14,783 bases of DNA from Alphaproteobacteria bacterium (GCA_018668475.1 JABJCZ010000018.1:1-14783), one strand, 5' to 3'. Shown: positions 1 to 7,724, counted from the first letter of the stretch. A program made the numbers and translations. Notes: generated by a model not told the origin, from the letters alone.

Positions 1-608
1 GAACGGCAACACCGCAATGCGCGGCTTGTCAGCTACCGGCGTAACTTCCGACTTGTCAGCGACCCGTGGAGTTTTCTGCTCAAGGCCCTCAGGCATCACA
101 CGAAACACATGGATGGGTTCGGCAATATTTTTTGCGGCCTGCTCGCCCATGTCCTCAAATTCGACATCCAGGCGCCCGTTCACCTGGCGGTGAACATCGC
201 TCGATACGTAAACTTCGCCCGGCGCCGCCAGCGCCTGAAGGCGGGCCGCAATATTTACACCGTCACCAAATATGTCGTCACCATCAACATCACTTCACCA
301 AGGTTGATGCCAATGCGGAAGACGATGCGTTCGTCTTCAGGCTCTGAGCTGGTGCGAGCCACCATCAGGCGCTGCACTGCGATCGCACATTCGACCGCAC
401 ATACCGCGCTGGCAAACTCGATCAACAGACTGTCACCGGCCGTGCTGACCACGCGCCCGCTGGCCCGCTCGACCTCATGATTGATCATTTCTTCGCGGTG
501 GCTCTTCAGCGCGGCATGGGTACCCGCCTCGTCGGCACCCATGAGCCGCGACCACCCCACCACATCCGCCGAAACGATGGCAGCAAGTTTGCGTTCGACC
601 TGATCCAT
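1..608 (-). pseudogene. Class III adenylate/guanylate cyclase, frameshifted and partial
   Basis: The first frame starts at the ATG at 608 (MDQVERKLAAIVSADVVGWS) and reads a typical class III cyclase N-terminus, with a metal-binding Asp at residue 15 and a GDSLLIEF stretch. It then drifts off family sequence after GINLGEV and stops at 255. Shifting frame at about 288-291 restores the domain: VDGDDIFGDGVNIAARLQAL, with the transition-state Asn and Arg, then the domain end (HVFRV) and a linker leading to KPRIAVLPF. That last motif opens the TolB-like region seen in many such cyclases. The second frame stays open to the window edge, so the C-terminus is missing. Adding one base (ATGTT to ATTGTT on the coding strand) mends the gene, so it is either a recent frameshift or a sequence error. 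I prefer the 608 start over the in-frame ATG at 629, because AGGCAGGGA precedes 608 and nothing like a ribosome site precedes 629. Product would be cAMP or cGMP; which one is not determinable. Confidence 0.8.
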
Positions 609-711
609 TCCCTGCCTGAACACGATCATATTTTTGCAATGACAACGCAGTCTATCGCGAACTGGCCTTCTGCGTGAACCTCTTCACAAGGCAAATCCCA
701 GGCACACAGAT

Positions 712-1683
712 CTATATTTGAACAACGACCTTGCCCACCGCCCGGCGTGATTCGATGGCATCCATGGCCTGGACGGCTTCAGACAGCGGGTAAACGGCAC
801 TGATTTCGGGCTTCAGCAGGCCGGTGCGCCACAGGCGCAGCAATTCGTTCACACTGGTGCGCAGCTGGTCGGGCCGGTGATGGCGAAAATACCTTAGTGA
901 CGAGCCAAGTGACGCCCGGTGTTTGACCAGCAGCCGGTTGGCCGGCACCTGCGGAATACCCCCAACAAACCCGACGTGCAAAAAGCGCCCGCCCCAGCCG
1001 AGCGAGGACAGCGCCGCATCAAACAGATCGCCGCCAACCGGATCAAAACAAACATCGGCGCCCTCGCCGTCCGTCAGCTCAAGCACGCGCACCTTCAAGT
1101 TTTCGCTCGTGTAATTGATCAACCCATCGGCACCATGTGCGCCGGCAAGCGCCAGTTTTTCCGCGCTGCTGGCCGCCGCGATCACCCGCGCGCCCATCGC
1201 CTTGCCGATCTCAACCGCTGTGAGGCCAACCCCGCCGGCAGCACCCAGAACCAGCATGGTCTCGCCATCTTCAAGCCGGCCCTGCCAGCGGATGGCCGTA
1301 TCGGAGGAGACATAGCCGATCAAAAAACCGGCGGCGATGTCATCGCTCATTTCGTCCGGGACGGCGAAACAGTCCGCCTTGTCGGCCAGTGCCTGCTCGG
1401 CAAACCCGCCATGATTGAGGAATGCCATGACCCGCTGACCCGGGCTGAACTCGCTGACGCCCTCGCCGCATTCGATCACCTCACCGACGGCTTCAAGGCC
1501 CGGGGCAAACGGAAATGCAGGCCGCGTCTGATACTCGCCACGGACCATGAGGATGTCGGCATAATTGACCGCTGCTGCAATAACCCGGAGCAGCACCTGT
1601 CCTGCTCCCGGCTCGGGCGCCGGATGATCAGAAAGATGCAACGTGTCGAGCCCGCCCCATGCGTTGCAGATCATCGCACGCAT
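712..1683 (-). CDS. Zinc-independent NADPH:quinone oxidoreductase-like protein (MDR family)
   Basis: This 323-residue protein is a full-length medium-chain dehydrogenase/reductase of the quinone oxidoreductase branch. The N-terminal GroES-like half carries the family's AAVNYADILMVRGEY stretch (37-51) and PGLEAVGEV (61-69). The nucleotide-binding Rossmann half carries GAAGGVG (147-152 region), then GADGLINY and FDPVGGDLF. The zinc-binding cysteines of alcohol dehydrogenases are absent, as expected for this branch, which reduces quinones, enones or acyl-CoA-type substrates with NADPH. The actual substrate cannot be read from the sequence. It is cytosolic, with no signal peptide. Its ATG begins directly after the TAG of ccmI with no gap, so it is probably translated from the ccm transcript by reinitiation, although a role in cytochrome maturation is not established. 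The gene ends about 100 bases before the cyclase start. Confidence 0.85.
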   Translation of the reverse strand: MRAMICNAWGGLDTLHLSDHPAPEPGAGQVLLRVIAAAVNYADILMVRGEYQTRPAFPFAPGLEAVGEVIECGEGVSEFSPGQRVMAFLNHGGFAEQALADKADCFAVPDEMSDDIAAGFLIGYVSSDTAIRWQGRLEDGETMLVLGAAGGVGLTAVEIGKAMGARVIAAASSAEKLALAGAHGADGLINYTSENLKVRVLELTDGEGADVCFDPVGGDLFDAALSSLGWGGRFLHVGFVGGIPQVPANRLLVKHRASLGSSLRYFRHHRPDQLRTSVNELLRLWRTGLLKPEISAVYPLSEAVQAMDAIESRRAVGKVVVQI

Positions 1684-3342
1684 CTAGAGCGACTCCAGGG
1701 CCTGCTGGACGGCGGTATGGTCCTCCGTACCTGTCGGCAACAATGAGAGCAGGTGGGTCCATCGCGTCCGCGCGGTATCAGCATCACCGGCTTGCGCTGC
1801 CGCATATCCGGTGAACCAGAGCGCTTCGCGGTGATCAGGGTCTATCCCCAGTGCTCGACCAAAAGCCGCCGTGGCCTGCTCGGGTATCATGACTGCATCA
1901 GGTGACGCCTCAATAATCGCGCGACCATAGTAGCCAAGTAGTTCGGCATCATCGGGGGAAAGGCCAACCGCCCGTCCGAGCGCATCGACTGCTTTTTGAT
2001 GTTCGCCAAGTACCTGCCACGACTGAGCTAGGCGCAACCAGCCTTCCAGGTCATCAGGGTTCTCTTCCAGCCGGGCCGCGAGCTTGCCGACCATACTGCG
2101 AATCATCGCCGATCTGTCTTCTGTCGTCATATCCGCAGCAGCGGCGACATCGTCAGCATCCGGTCCCGCCGGTTGAGCATCCCGAGCCCTGAGAGCTTCC
2201 AGCCGCGCTTCAGCCGCCGCAGCTTTTTCGTCTTCACCAAGCACCTGGTAGGCGCGCGCGAGGCGCTCCCATCCCGCAATGTCGTCAGGGTTTTCGGCGA
2301 GCCGAGCGGCGAGCTGCGCCACCATGCCGCGGATCATCTCCAGGCGCTCTTCCGGGCTCATATCAGCGGCGGCGGCCATATCTTCGGCGCTCGGCCCGCG
2401 CTCGCCTCCTTGATCAACTGAGGCCACTGGCGGTGCGCCGCTGCCCATTGCCGGAGCCGCCGGAATGTCGGCGACCTCAACACCAATTTCAGCCGCTCCC
2501 TTTTCAATAGCCTCAACAATATGTGCACGCCACGGTGCATCGATCGGCGTATCGGCTGCGAGGTCAATCCACATATCAAGTGCCATCTGCACCCTGCCGG
2601 ACTGTGCAAACGCAAGGCCGAGGTAGTAGCGTGCAGCAGGGTCATCCGGGCTGGCGGCCAGAACAGCCTCAAACAGCTGGGTCGCTTCAGCCGTGATCAT
2701 GCCACCTGCACCCAACACCATGGCCTCAGCCAGCATCGCCTGGACCGCCGGCACGTCGCCGGAAATTGACGCCGCCTGGCGGAGGCTGATAATCGCCTCG
2801 TCATAACGCTCAAGTGTCATGAACGTGCGGCCGAGCATGAGCCAACCTTCAAGATCCGCCGGGTCTTCAGCCAGCCGCGCTTTCAGACCGACAATGGCCT
2901 CATTGATATCGATGCCTTCGGCCGCTGCCTGCTGGCTCTGGCCACTGATGTCGCGCTCGGCAAGCGGCTGCGACGGTAGCCCCGGTGTGCCCATGGATAG
3001 ATATAACGCAACAGCCAGTGCCGGCACCGCCAGGACCAGAAAGCCGACCCCTGTCCATCGGACAACGCCGCCTTTTGATACGCGCGTTGGGGCGCCGTCG
3101 GCCTGTTCTTTTTTGTCGACAGCCAACATCCGGCGCTGAATTTCCAGCCGGGCAGCGGTGGCGTCATCGCCCGTAACAACACCACGAGCGACATCGGCCT
3201 CCAGCTCTTTCAGCTGATCGCGATAAATCGTCAGGTCATGATCCGCGCGCGAGGCTGACACCACGCCGCGACGCAACATGGGCACCAGCACAAAACCAAG
3301 CGCGATCACCGTCATTACTGCCGCTAGAAGCCAAAATACCAT
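1684..3342 (-). CDS. ccmI: Cytochrome c maturation protein CcmI, extended TPR form
   Basis: CcmI (CycH) is the apocytochrome c chaperone of the System I heme ligation complex. It presents the unfolded C-terminus of the apoprotein to CcmF and CcmH. The 552-residue protein has a first membrane helix (about 1-22), a cytoplasmic loop (about 23-94) with the family's YRDQLKELEADVARG stretch (40-54), a second helix (about 95-115), and a long periplasmic part. That part holds TPR-like units at about 146-190, 218-262, 335-380, 412-460 and 486-530. Two of them belong to a 77-residue duplication (see the repeat entries). The protein is longer than the roughly 350-450 residues usual for the family. Its start lies 18 bases after the ccmH stop. 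A GGAG sits some 11 bases upstream of the ATG, which is long spacing, so coupling to ccmH is likely. Confidence 0.92.
   Translation of the reverse strand: MVFWLLAAVMTVIALGFVLVPMLRRGVVSASRADHDLTIYRDQLKELEADVARGVVTGDDATAARLEIQRRMLAVDKKEQADGAPTRVSKGGVVRWTGVGFLVLAVPALAVALYLSMGTPGLPSQPLAERDISGQSQQAAAEGIDINEAIVGLKARLAEDPADLEGWLMLGRTFMTLERYDEAIISLRQAASISGDVPAVQAMLAEAMVLGAGGMITAEATQLFEAVLAASPDDPAARYYLGLAFAQSGRVQMALDMWIDLAADTPIDAPWRAHIVEAIEKGAAEIGVEVADIPAAPAMGSGAPPVASVDQGGERGPSAEDMAAAADMSPEERLEMIRGMVAQLAARLAENPDDIAGWERLARAYQVLGEDEKAAAAEARLEALRARDAQPAGPDADDVAAAADMTTEDRSAMIRSMVGKLAARLEENPDDLEGWLRLAQSWQVLGEHQKAVDALGRAVGLSPDDAELLGYYGRAIIEASPDAVMIPEQATAAFGRALGIDPDHREALWFTGYAAAQAGDADTARTRWTHLLSLLPTGTEDHTAVQQALESL
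1984..2145 (-). repeat. CcmI internal repeat, copy 2
   Basis: Codons 400-453 of ccmI repeat the unit at codons 323-376, including the AAAADM linker and the ENPDD, GW and QVLGE positions. The two are joined by a linker rich in Ala, Asp and Pro. The match extends into the linker, so it goes beyond the general TPR consensus. Confidence 0.8.
2215..2376 (-). repeat. CcmI internal repeat, copy 1
   Basis: Codons 323-376 of ccmI encode AAAADM...MIR.MV..LAARL.ENPDD..GW.RLA...QVLGE..KA. The same pattern returns 77 residues later. By my hand alignment about 36 of 55 residues agree between the copies. Each copy is a TPR helix pair preceded by a short acidic linker. Confidence 0.8.
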
Positions 3343-3360
3343 CAGTCGTAAAGCTCCGGG

Positions 3361-3867
3361 CTAGGACGGGTCGTCATCAAGAAGAGTATCAAGCCGGCGC
3401 TGCTCGTCGGGTGTGAGCGGCGCTGGCGCCGATGCCGAGCCGCGGCCTGCCCCGGACAACCGGGACGCGCGCGTCCGACGAAACGCAAAAAATACAGCGG
3501 TGCCACCGACGAGAAGTGCCGCGACCGGGCCAAACCACAGCACATAGTTGGCACCCTTGACCGGCGGGTTCATCAAAATGAAATCGCCATATCGGTCGGT
3601 AAGGTAGTCGGTCACGTCGTCATCGCTATCACCGGCCGCCAACCGTTCCCGAACCAGCACCCGCAGATCACGCGCAAGTTCGGCATTGGAATCTGCAATG
3701 GACTGGCCCTGACACACAAGACACCGCAACCCCTTGTTCAAGGTTTGAGCGCGGGCCTCCAACGCTGGATCAGTGAGCGGCTCATCGGGTGAAAACGCCT
3801 TCGCCCCGGTCGCGCCAAACAGCACGGCAGCGATGGCAAGGCCGATCAAAAACCGCCGGGCTCTCAT
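3361..3867 (-). CDS. ccmH: Cytochrome c maturation protein CcmH (CycL), apocytochrome thiol reductase
   Basis: CcmH is a membrane-anchored periplasmic thiol protein that reduces or holds the CXXCH cysteines of apocytochrome c before heme attachment. The 168-residue protein has a signal peptide (about 1-24, cleavage likely after GAKA), the family's LRCLVC motif at residues 47-52 (redox Cys49 and Cys52) inside a three-helix domain, and one C-terminal membrane helix at about 108-128. A short charged tail faces the cytoplasm. Size and order fit the alphaproteobacterial CycL form without fused TPRs; those are supplied by the separate ccmI downstream. Its ATG overlaps the ccmG stop by four bases (ATGA, 3864-3867). 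Confidence 0.95.
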   Translation of the reverse strand: MRARRFLIGLAIAAVLFGATGAKAFSPDEPLTDPALEARAQTLNKGLRCLVCQGQSIADSNAELARDLRVLVRERLAAGDSDDDVTDYLTDRYGDFILMNPPVKGANYVLWFGPVAALLVGGTAVFFAFRRTRASRLSGAGRGSASAPAPLTPDEQRRLDTLLDDDPS

Positions 3868-4481
3868 TGCCGTAGCCTCTCGATCAGCGGCAAAATGGTT
3901 CCCTGAACATCATCCTCGGTCAACACACCGATGTGCTTGTAGCGAATGCGTCCTTCGCCATCGATGACAAAAGTTTCGGGCACTCCATAGACGCCCCAAT
4001 CAATGCCGACACGGCCATTGAGATCCGCGCCGATGCGCGCGTAGGGATCGCCATTGCGCTTGAGCCAGCGCGCGGCATTGTCAGGCGCGTCCTTGTAATT
4101 GATTGCGTAAATCGGGATATCAGTTGTTTCCGCAAGACGGGTCAACACCGGATGCTCCACGAGGCAGGGCCCGCACCATGACGCAAAAATATTTACCAGC
4201 GAAATGTTGCCGCTCCGAAGGTCCGCGGTGGACAACCCGACGTCGTACCCCTGAACGGGCGGCAGCTCAAACTCCGGCGCAGGCTTGTCGATCAGCGCCG
4301 ATGGAATTTTCTTCGGCTCGCCGCCCAACAATTGCACGGCCAGAATGCCGGCGAGCAACGCAAAACCGAGCGGCGCCATAACAAACAACAGACGTCGCCG
4401 GGAAGAACCCTGTTCGCGCCCGTCCGATGCGGGCTGTGACCCCGACTCTTGTTGGGGACCCTGCGGAGGCTTTTCGCTCAC
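3864..4481 (-). CDS. ccmG: Thiol:disulfide interchange protein CcmG (DsbE)
   Basis: CcmG is the periplasmic thioredoxin-like reductant that passes electrons from CcdA or DsbD to CcmH and the apocytochrome. The 205-residue protein has a hydrophilic N-terminal tail (about 1-30), an uncleaved membrane anchor (about 31-52), and a thioredoxin fold. The active site is WCGPC at 102-106 and the conserved cis-proline loop is GVPET at 166-170 (Pro168). The acidic KDAPDNAARWL region is typical of the DsbE group. Translation starts at GTG and overlaps the ccmF stop by four bases (GTGA, 4478-4481). The charged 30-residue cytoplasmic tail is longer than usual. I see no better internal start, so it may be real. 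Confidence 0.94.
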   Translation of the reverse strand: MSEKPPQGPQQESGSQPASDGREQGSSRRRLLFVMAPLGFALLAGILAVQLLGGEPKKIPSALIDKPAPEFELPPVQGYDVGLSTADLRSGNISLVNIFASWCGPCLVEHPVLTRLAETTDIPIYAINYKDAPDNAARWLKRNGDPYARIGADLNGRVGIDWGVYGVPETFVIDGEGRIRYKHIGVLTEDDVQGTILPLIERLRQ

Positions 4482-6499
4482 GCCTTGCTCCGTGCATTTT
4501 CGGCATTACCCGCGGCATTCGCGGCAACATCCGCGCCGGGGGCGGCGCGGCGTGTTCGGCGTGCGGGCGCCCCAACTCTGTGCCGGCGATCGGTCAATGA
4601 AACAATGCTGGCAATAACAAGGATTGCCGCACCGCCCCAGATCCACGGCACCAGAGGATTGTGATGAATGCGCACAGCCGAGGCCCCGCCAACTGGATCA
4701 CCCAACACAACATAAAGGTCAGCCAGCCAAGTGCTGTGAATAGCTGCTTCAGTCGTTGGCATATTCTGGACCGGGTAATGGCGTTTTTCCGGTTGCAGCA
4801 CACTCACCAAATTGCCATTTCGCTCAACCCGGAAGTCGGCCTGCCGGGCCGTGTAATTGGGCCCCTGAATATCCCCGATGCTCATCATGGTGAACTCATA
4901 GCCACCAACCGAGACGACATCGCCGGGGCTCATCACCGTCTCAACTTTTTCTTCCCAATTGGACGCGCCGACCAGCCCGGTCACCAGCACGGCAACCCCG
5001 GCATGGGCAATTGTCATACCCCACGCAGCACGTGGAATCCCAAGCGCCCGACGGACACTTTGGCCCAGAGGCACCTTAAAGAGACGCACACGACCTGCAA
5101 ACTCAACCATAACGCCGGTAAACAGCCAGGCGGCAATGCTGAGACCAACCACTGCGCCCCAAGGCCCGCCGCGCACAGCAATGGTCACGACAATGATGAT
5201 TGCGGCGGCAACGAAGGCGATGGTGAGCCGGCGAACGACGTGCGGCAGGTCGGCGCGCTTCCAGGCCATCAACGGGCCGGCAGCGGTCAGCAACAACAAC
5301 GGCACCATCATCCAGACAAACGTGCTGTGGAAAAACGGCGGGCCGACTGACACCTTCTCGCCGGAGAAAGCATCCAGCACGAGCGGATAAAGCGTGCCAA
5401 TGAAGACGGTGACACAGCCAACGACGAGCAATAGGTTGTTGAGCACCAGAGCGCCCTCACGACTGACCGGCCGAAACTGTCCCCCGCCCTTGAGCATTGG
5501 CGCGCGCCAGGCGAAAAGCGCCAGCGCACCACCTACTACCAGCACCAGAAACCCGAGTATAAAAATACCGCGCTCCGGGTCGCTAGCAAAACTGTGCACC
5601 GACGTCAGCAAGCCGGAGCGCACCAGAAACGTGCCCAGCAGACTGAGCGCAAAAGCCAGGATGGCGAGCAGTATGGTCCAGCTTTTCAGCGCGTCGCGCT
5701 TTTCCGCAACGATGGCGGAATGGAGCAGCGCGGTTGCCAACAGCCATGGCATGAACGAGGCGTTTTCAACCGGGTCCCAGAACCAGAAACCACCCCAGCC
5801 AAGCTCGTAATAGGCCCACCAGGAACCGAGCGCGATGCCCGCAGTCAGCGTGCCCCATGACAGCAGCGTCCACGGCCGCACCCATCGGGCCCACGCCGGG
5901 TCCACTCGGCCCTCAATCAAGGCCGCGACCGCAAAAGAAAATGTGACGGAAAGACCGACATAACCGAAATAGAGCAGCGGCGGGTGAAACGCGAGACCAG
6001 GGTCCTGCAACAACGGGTTCAGGTCACGGCCATCGAATGGCGCCGGGTCCAGCCGCAAGAACGGATTGGACGTGGCCAGCGAGAACAACAGAAACCCGAC
6101 AGTGATTAGAGCCTGAATGGCGAGTACCCGGGCGCGCAGGCTGTCAGGCAAATGACGGCCAAATAGCGCAACGGCAAGGCCATAGACCGCGAGGATCCAG
6201 ATCCAGAAAACCATGGACCCCTCATGATTGCCCCAGACCGCCGAGAACTTGTACATGAGCGGCTTAGCCGAATGAGAATTTTGCGCAACGTTGGCGACGG
6301 AAAAGTCGGACACAACATAGGCGTACATCAGGCAGGCAAAGGCCATCGATACAAACAGGAACTGGCCAATTGCGGCCGGGCGGGCGACCGCCATCCAGGC
6401 ATCGTTATTACGTTGGGCGCCGATCAGGGGCACGACACCCTGAACAATCGCCAACACCAGCGCGAGAATCAGTGCAAAATGGCCAAGTTCGGCTGTCAC
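4478..6499 (-). CDS. ccmF: Cytochrome c heme lyase subunit CcmF
   Basis: CcmF is the large membrane subunit that takes heme from holo-CcmE and ligates it to apocytochrome c. The 673-residue protein has about 14-15 hydrophobic segments. The WWD heme-handling motif appears as GWGGFWFWDPVEN (234-246). Four histidines line up with the E. coli heme ligands: His172 (FHPPLLYFGYVG), His260 (LLHSAIVAEK), His302 (VHSFASDPERG) and His499 (TIAHAG). A periplasmic domain spans about 512-612, a last helix about 618-635, and an Ala/Arg-rich cytoplasmic tail follows. The start is a GTG overlapping the ccmE stop by four bases (6496-6499). Length and motif spacing match the family, so the gene looks intact. Confidence 0.96.
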   Translation of the reverse strand: MTAELGHFALILALVLAIVQGVVPLIGAQRNNDAWMAVARPAAIGQFLFVSMAFACLMYAYVVSDFSVANVAQNSHSAKPLMYKFSAVWGNHEGSMVFWIWILAVYGLAVALFGRHLPDSLRARVLAIQALITVGFLLFSLATSNPFLRLDPAPFDGRDLNPLLQDPGLAFHPPLLYFGYVGLSVTFSFAVAALIEGRVDPAWARWVRPWTLLSWGTLTAGIALGSWWAYYELGWGGFWFWDPVENASFMPWLLATALLHSAIVAEKRDALKSWTILLAILAFALSLLGTFLVRSGLLTSVHSFASDPERGIFILGFLVLVVGGALALFAWRAPMLKGGGQFRPVSREGALVLNNLLLVVGCVTVFIGTLYPLVLDAFSGEKVSVGPPFFHSTFVWMMVPLLLLTAAGPLMAWKRADLPHVVRRLTIAFVAAAIIIVVTIAVRGGPWGAVVGLSIAAWLFTGVMVEFAGRVRLFKVPLGQSVRRALGIPRAAWGMTIAHAGVAVLVTGLVGASNWEEKVETVMSPGDVVSVGGYEFTMMSIGDIQGPNYTARQADFRVERNGNLVSVLQPEKRHYPVQNMPTTEAAIHSTWLADLYVVLGDPVGGASAVRIHHNPLVPWIWGGAAILVIASIVSLTDRRHRVGAPARRTRRAAPGADVAANAAGNAENARSKA

Positions 6500-6984
6500 G
6501 GTGTCGCTGCCTCGTCACCGCCTTGCCACTGGCCATTGGCCTTCAGCTTCTCGGCGACTTCAGCCGGCATATAGTTTTCGTCGTGCTTGGCCAACACGCC
6601 ATCAGCCTGAAACAGATTACCTTTCAGAAACCCTTCGGCGACGACGCCCTGACCCTCCCGAAATAGATCAGGCAAAATACCGGTATAGGTGACCGGCAAG
6701 CTGGCGGCACCGTCTGTTACGGCGAAGCGCACGGTCAGACCGTCAGCACTCTTCTCAACGGTGCCTTCTTCAACAAGACCGCCGACGCGCAAGCGTTGCT
6801 CCGGAGCGAACGTGCGCTCTTCAAGGTCCGACGGCGTGAAGAAGTAAACAAGGTTGTCATCAAAAGCGGAGAAGACCAGCACGGCGGCAAGGCCCAGTGC
6901 GGCCATACCGGCGCCGACGAAAATCAGTCGTTTGTGCTTGCGCTTCATGCCACGGCCCCGGCGACCATGTGTCGTCTGCGTCAT
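6496..6984 (-). CDS. ccmE: Heme chaperone CcmE
   Basis: CcmE binds heme covalently in the periplasm and hands it to CcmF. The 162-residue protein has a short cytoplasmic tail, a membrane anchor (about 19-40), and an OB-fold beta domain. The heme-attachment histidine is His134 in VLAKHDENYMP, and Tyr138 sits where the axial ligand is expected. The C-terminal tail is flexible and hydrophilic. The ATG overlaps the ccmD stop (ATGA, 6981-6984). A second in-frame Met at residue 13 (MKRKHKRL) is the more usual family N-terminus and is a possible alternative start at 6948. The histidine form, not the CXXXY cysteine variant, is present. Confidence 0.95.
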   Translation of the reverse strand: MTQTTHGRRGRGMKRKHKRLIFVGAGMAALGLAAVLVFSAFDDNLVYFFTPSDLEERTFAPEQRLRVGGLVEEGTVEKSADGLTVRFAVTDGAASLPVTYTGILPDLFREGQGVVAEGFLKGNLFQADGVLAKHDENYMPAEVAEKLKANGQWQGGDEAATP

Positions 6985-7172
6985 TGCGAGTTGCCCTGCG
7001 ACTCTGCGGTGGCCTGCAGCTCGTCCCGACGCGCTTCTAATGCTCGCATCTCGGCTTCACGGGCCTTCAGAGTCCGGCGGCTGAAATAGAACAGCGCAAA
7101 TAGAACCGCCGCCGCCGCGCCGAAAGACGGCCAGACATATGCTGCGTATCCACCCATTGAGAAAAACGACAT
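6981..7172 (-). CDS. ccmD: Heme exporter protein CcmD
   Basis: CcmD is a small single-pass membrane protein that releases holo-CcmE from the CcmABC heme-handling complex. The 63-residue product has the family's MGGYAAYVWPSFG opening (6-18), one membrane helix (about 13-30), and a charged C-terminal helix rich in Arg and Glu that could form a short coiled coil. GGAG lies five bases before the ATG, a good ribosome site. It is the first gene after a 167-base gap that carries a likely promoter, so it probably leads the ccmDEFGHI transcript. MGGY five residues in is an alternative start. Confidence 0.9.
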   Translation of the reverse strand: MSFFSMGGYAAYVWPSFGAAAAVLFALFYFSRRTLKAREAEMRALEARRDELQATAESQGNSQ

Positions 7173-7260
7173 CCTGGCTCCGCGACCGTCCCTGAATTGC
7201 CCTGCACTTCTCTATACTAGGCACCGTATCCGCACCTCGAATTCGGCGCAAACAGGATAG

Positions 7261-7296
7261 GCACAAGGATATAAGGGGGCGGCGCGGTCACGGCAA
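7261..7296 (-). promoter_or_regulatory. Predicted housekeeping promoter for ccmDEFGHI
   Basis: On the minus strand TTGCCG (7296-7291), preceded by C to give the alphaproteobacterial CTTGCC style, is followed 17 bases later by TATATC (7273-7268). The start of transcription would fall near 7261, leaving a leader of about 88 bases before ccmD. The hexamers and spacing fit a sigma-70 type promoter. This is a by-eye call. Confidence 0.4.
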
Positions 7297-7307
7297 GTGA
7301 TGGACGC

Positions 7308-7336
7308 GAAAACACCCATTTGTGAAGCCAGGGTGT
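7308..7336 (-). terminator. Weak terminator-like hairpin after the 90-residue gene
   Basis: Directly after the TGA at 7340, the minus strand has ACACCC (7336-7331), a 13-base loop, and GGGTGT (7317-7312), followed by TTT. A six-pair stem with a short T run and a long loop is a weak intrinsic terminator. It could attenuate read-through from ccmABC into ccmD. Confidence 0.3.
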
Positions 7337-7339
7337 GGG

Positions 7340-7612
7340 TCAAGCGACCTTGGCGTAAACTTCACGAATTACGGTGGGCAGCATCTTTTCGCGCACCATA
7401 AGGAAGGTGTCAGCGATTTCGGGCTGGCCGGCCTCGCGGTGGTGCGCCTCTTGACCGATAAGCTCGGTAGAGAGTGCCTGAGTCAGATCTTGAAGCACCA
7501 GACCGGCGGCTTCCGCATCACCGCCACGGGACGCGCGACGAAAGCGTTTTTCCACTTTATCGGTCAATGCGGAGACGATTTGCTGGCCGAGTTCTTCTTT
7601 CGGCGATGCCAT
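7340..7612 (-). CDS. Small protein of unknown function inside the ccm cluster
   Basis: I do not recognise this 90-residue protein. It starts MASPKEELGQQIVSALTDK and looks fully alpha-helical and soluble, with many charged residues, no Cys or Trp, no signal peptide and no membrane segment. A His-His pair sits at 57-58. GGAG lies seven bases before the ATG, and the codon use resembles its neighbours, so it is probably a true gene. It sits between ccmC (123 bases upstream) and ccmD (167 bases downstream), on the same strand, where alphaproteobacteria usually place ccmD directly after ccmC. It may share the ccmABC transcript. The setting hints at a link with heme export or cytochrome assembly, but nothing in the sequence shows one. 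Confidence 0.7.
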   Translation of the reverse strand: MASPKEELGQQIVSALTDKVEKRFRRASRGGDAEAAGLVLQDLTQALSTELIGQEAHHREAGQPEIADTFLMVREKMLPTVIREVYAKVA

Positions 7613-7724
7613 TGCTAACTCCCGTGCGATCTACGTGTTCGCGGTTACGCCTGTCGGCGACCGGCTGCTACGTGCTGCCGTATGGCCTGATCATTGCCCG
7701 AAAAACTGAAAAAATGGTTAGCAA
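7612..7724 (-). repeat. Inverted repeat framing the leader of the 90-residue gene
   Basis: TTGCTAAC at 7724-7717 (minus strand) is an exact inverted match of GTTAGCAA at 7619-7612, about 97 bases apart. The second arm covers the bases between the ribosome site and the ATG of the small gene. A hairpin with one A-A mismatch (7680-7662, CGGC..GCCG ends) lies between the arms. Pairing of the arms would cover the start codon. The match is short and could be chance. Confidence 0.25.

Noticed and set aside
675..688. Perfect 5-base-pair hairpin GTGAA-CCTC-TTCAC between the cyclase and the oxidoreductase
   Set aside because: The stem is short and no T run follows on either strand, so it is not a convincing terminator or operator.
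919..1746. A 275-codon open frame on the plus strand opposite the quinone oxidoreductase
   Set aside because: It lies antisense to a well-supported gene, reads as low-complexity Arg/Ala/Pro-rich protein, and matches no family I know.
4661..5350. A 229-codon plus-strand frame opposite ccmF
   Set aside because: Same reason: it mirrors a membrane protein, with His/Asn/Gln-rich composition and no domain.
7662..7680. Hairpin upstream of the 90-residue gene as a ccmC terminator
   Set aside because: No T run follows the stem on the minus strand, and the stem has an A-A mismatch.
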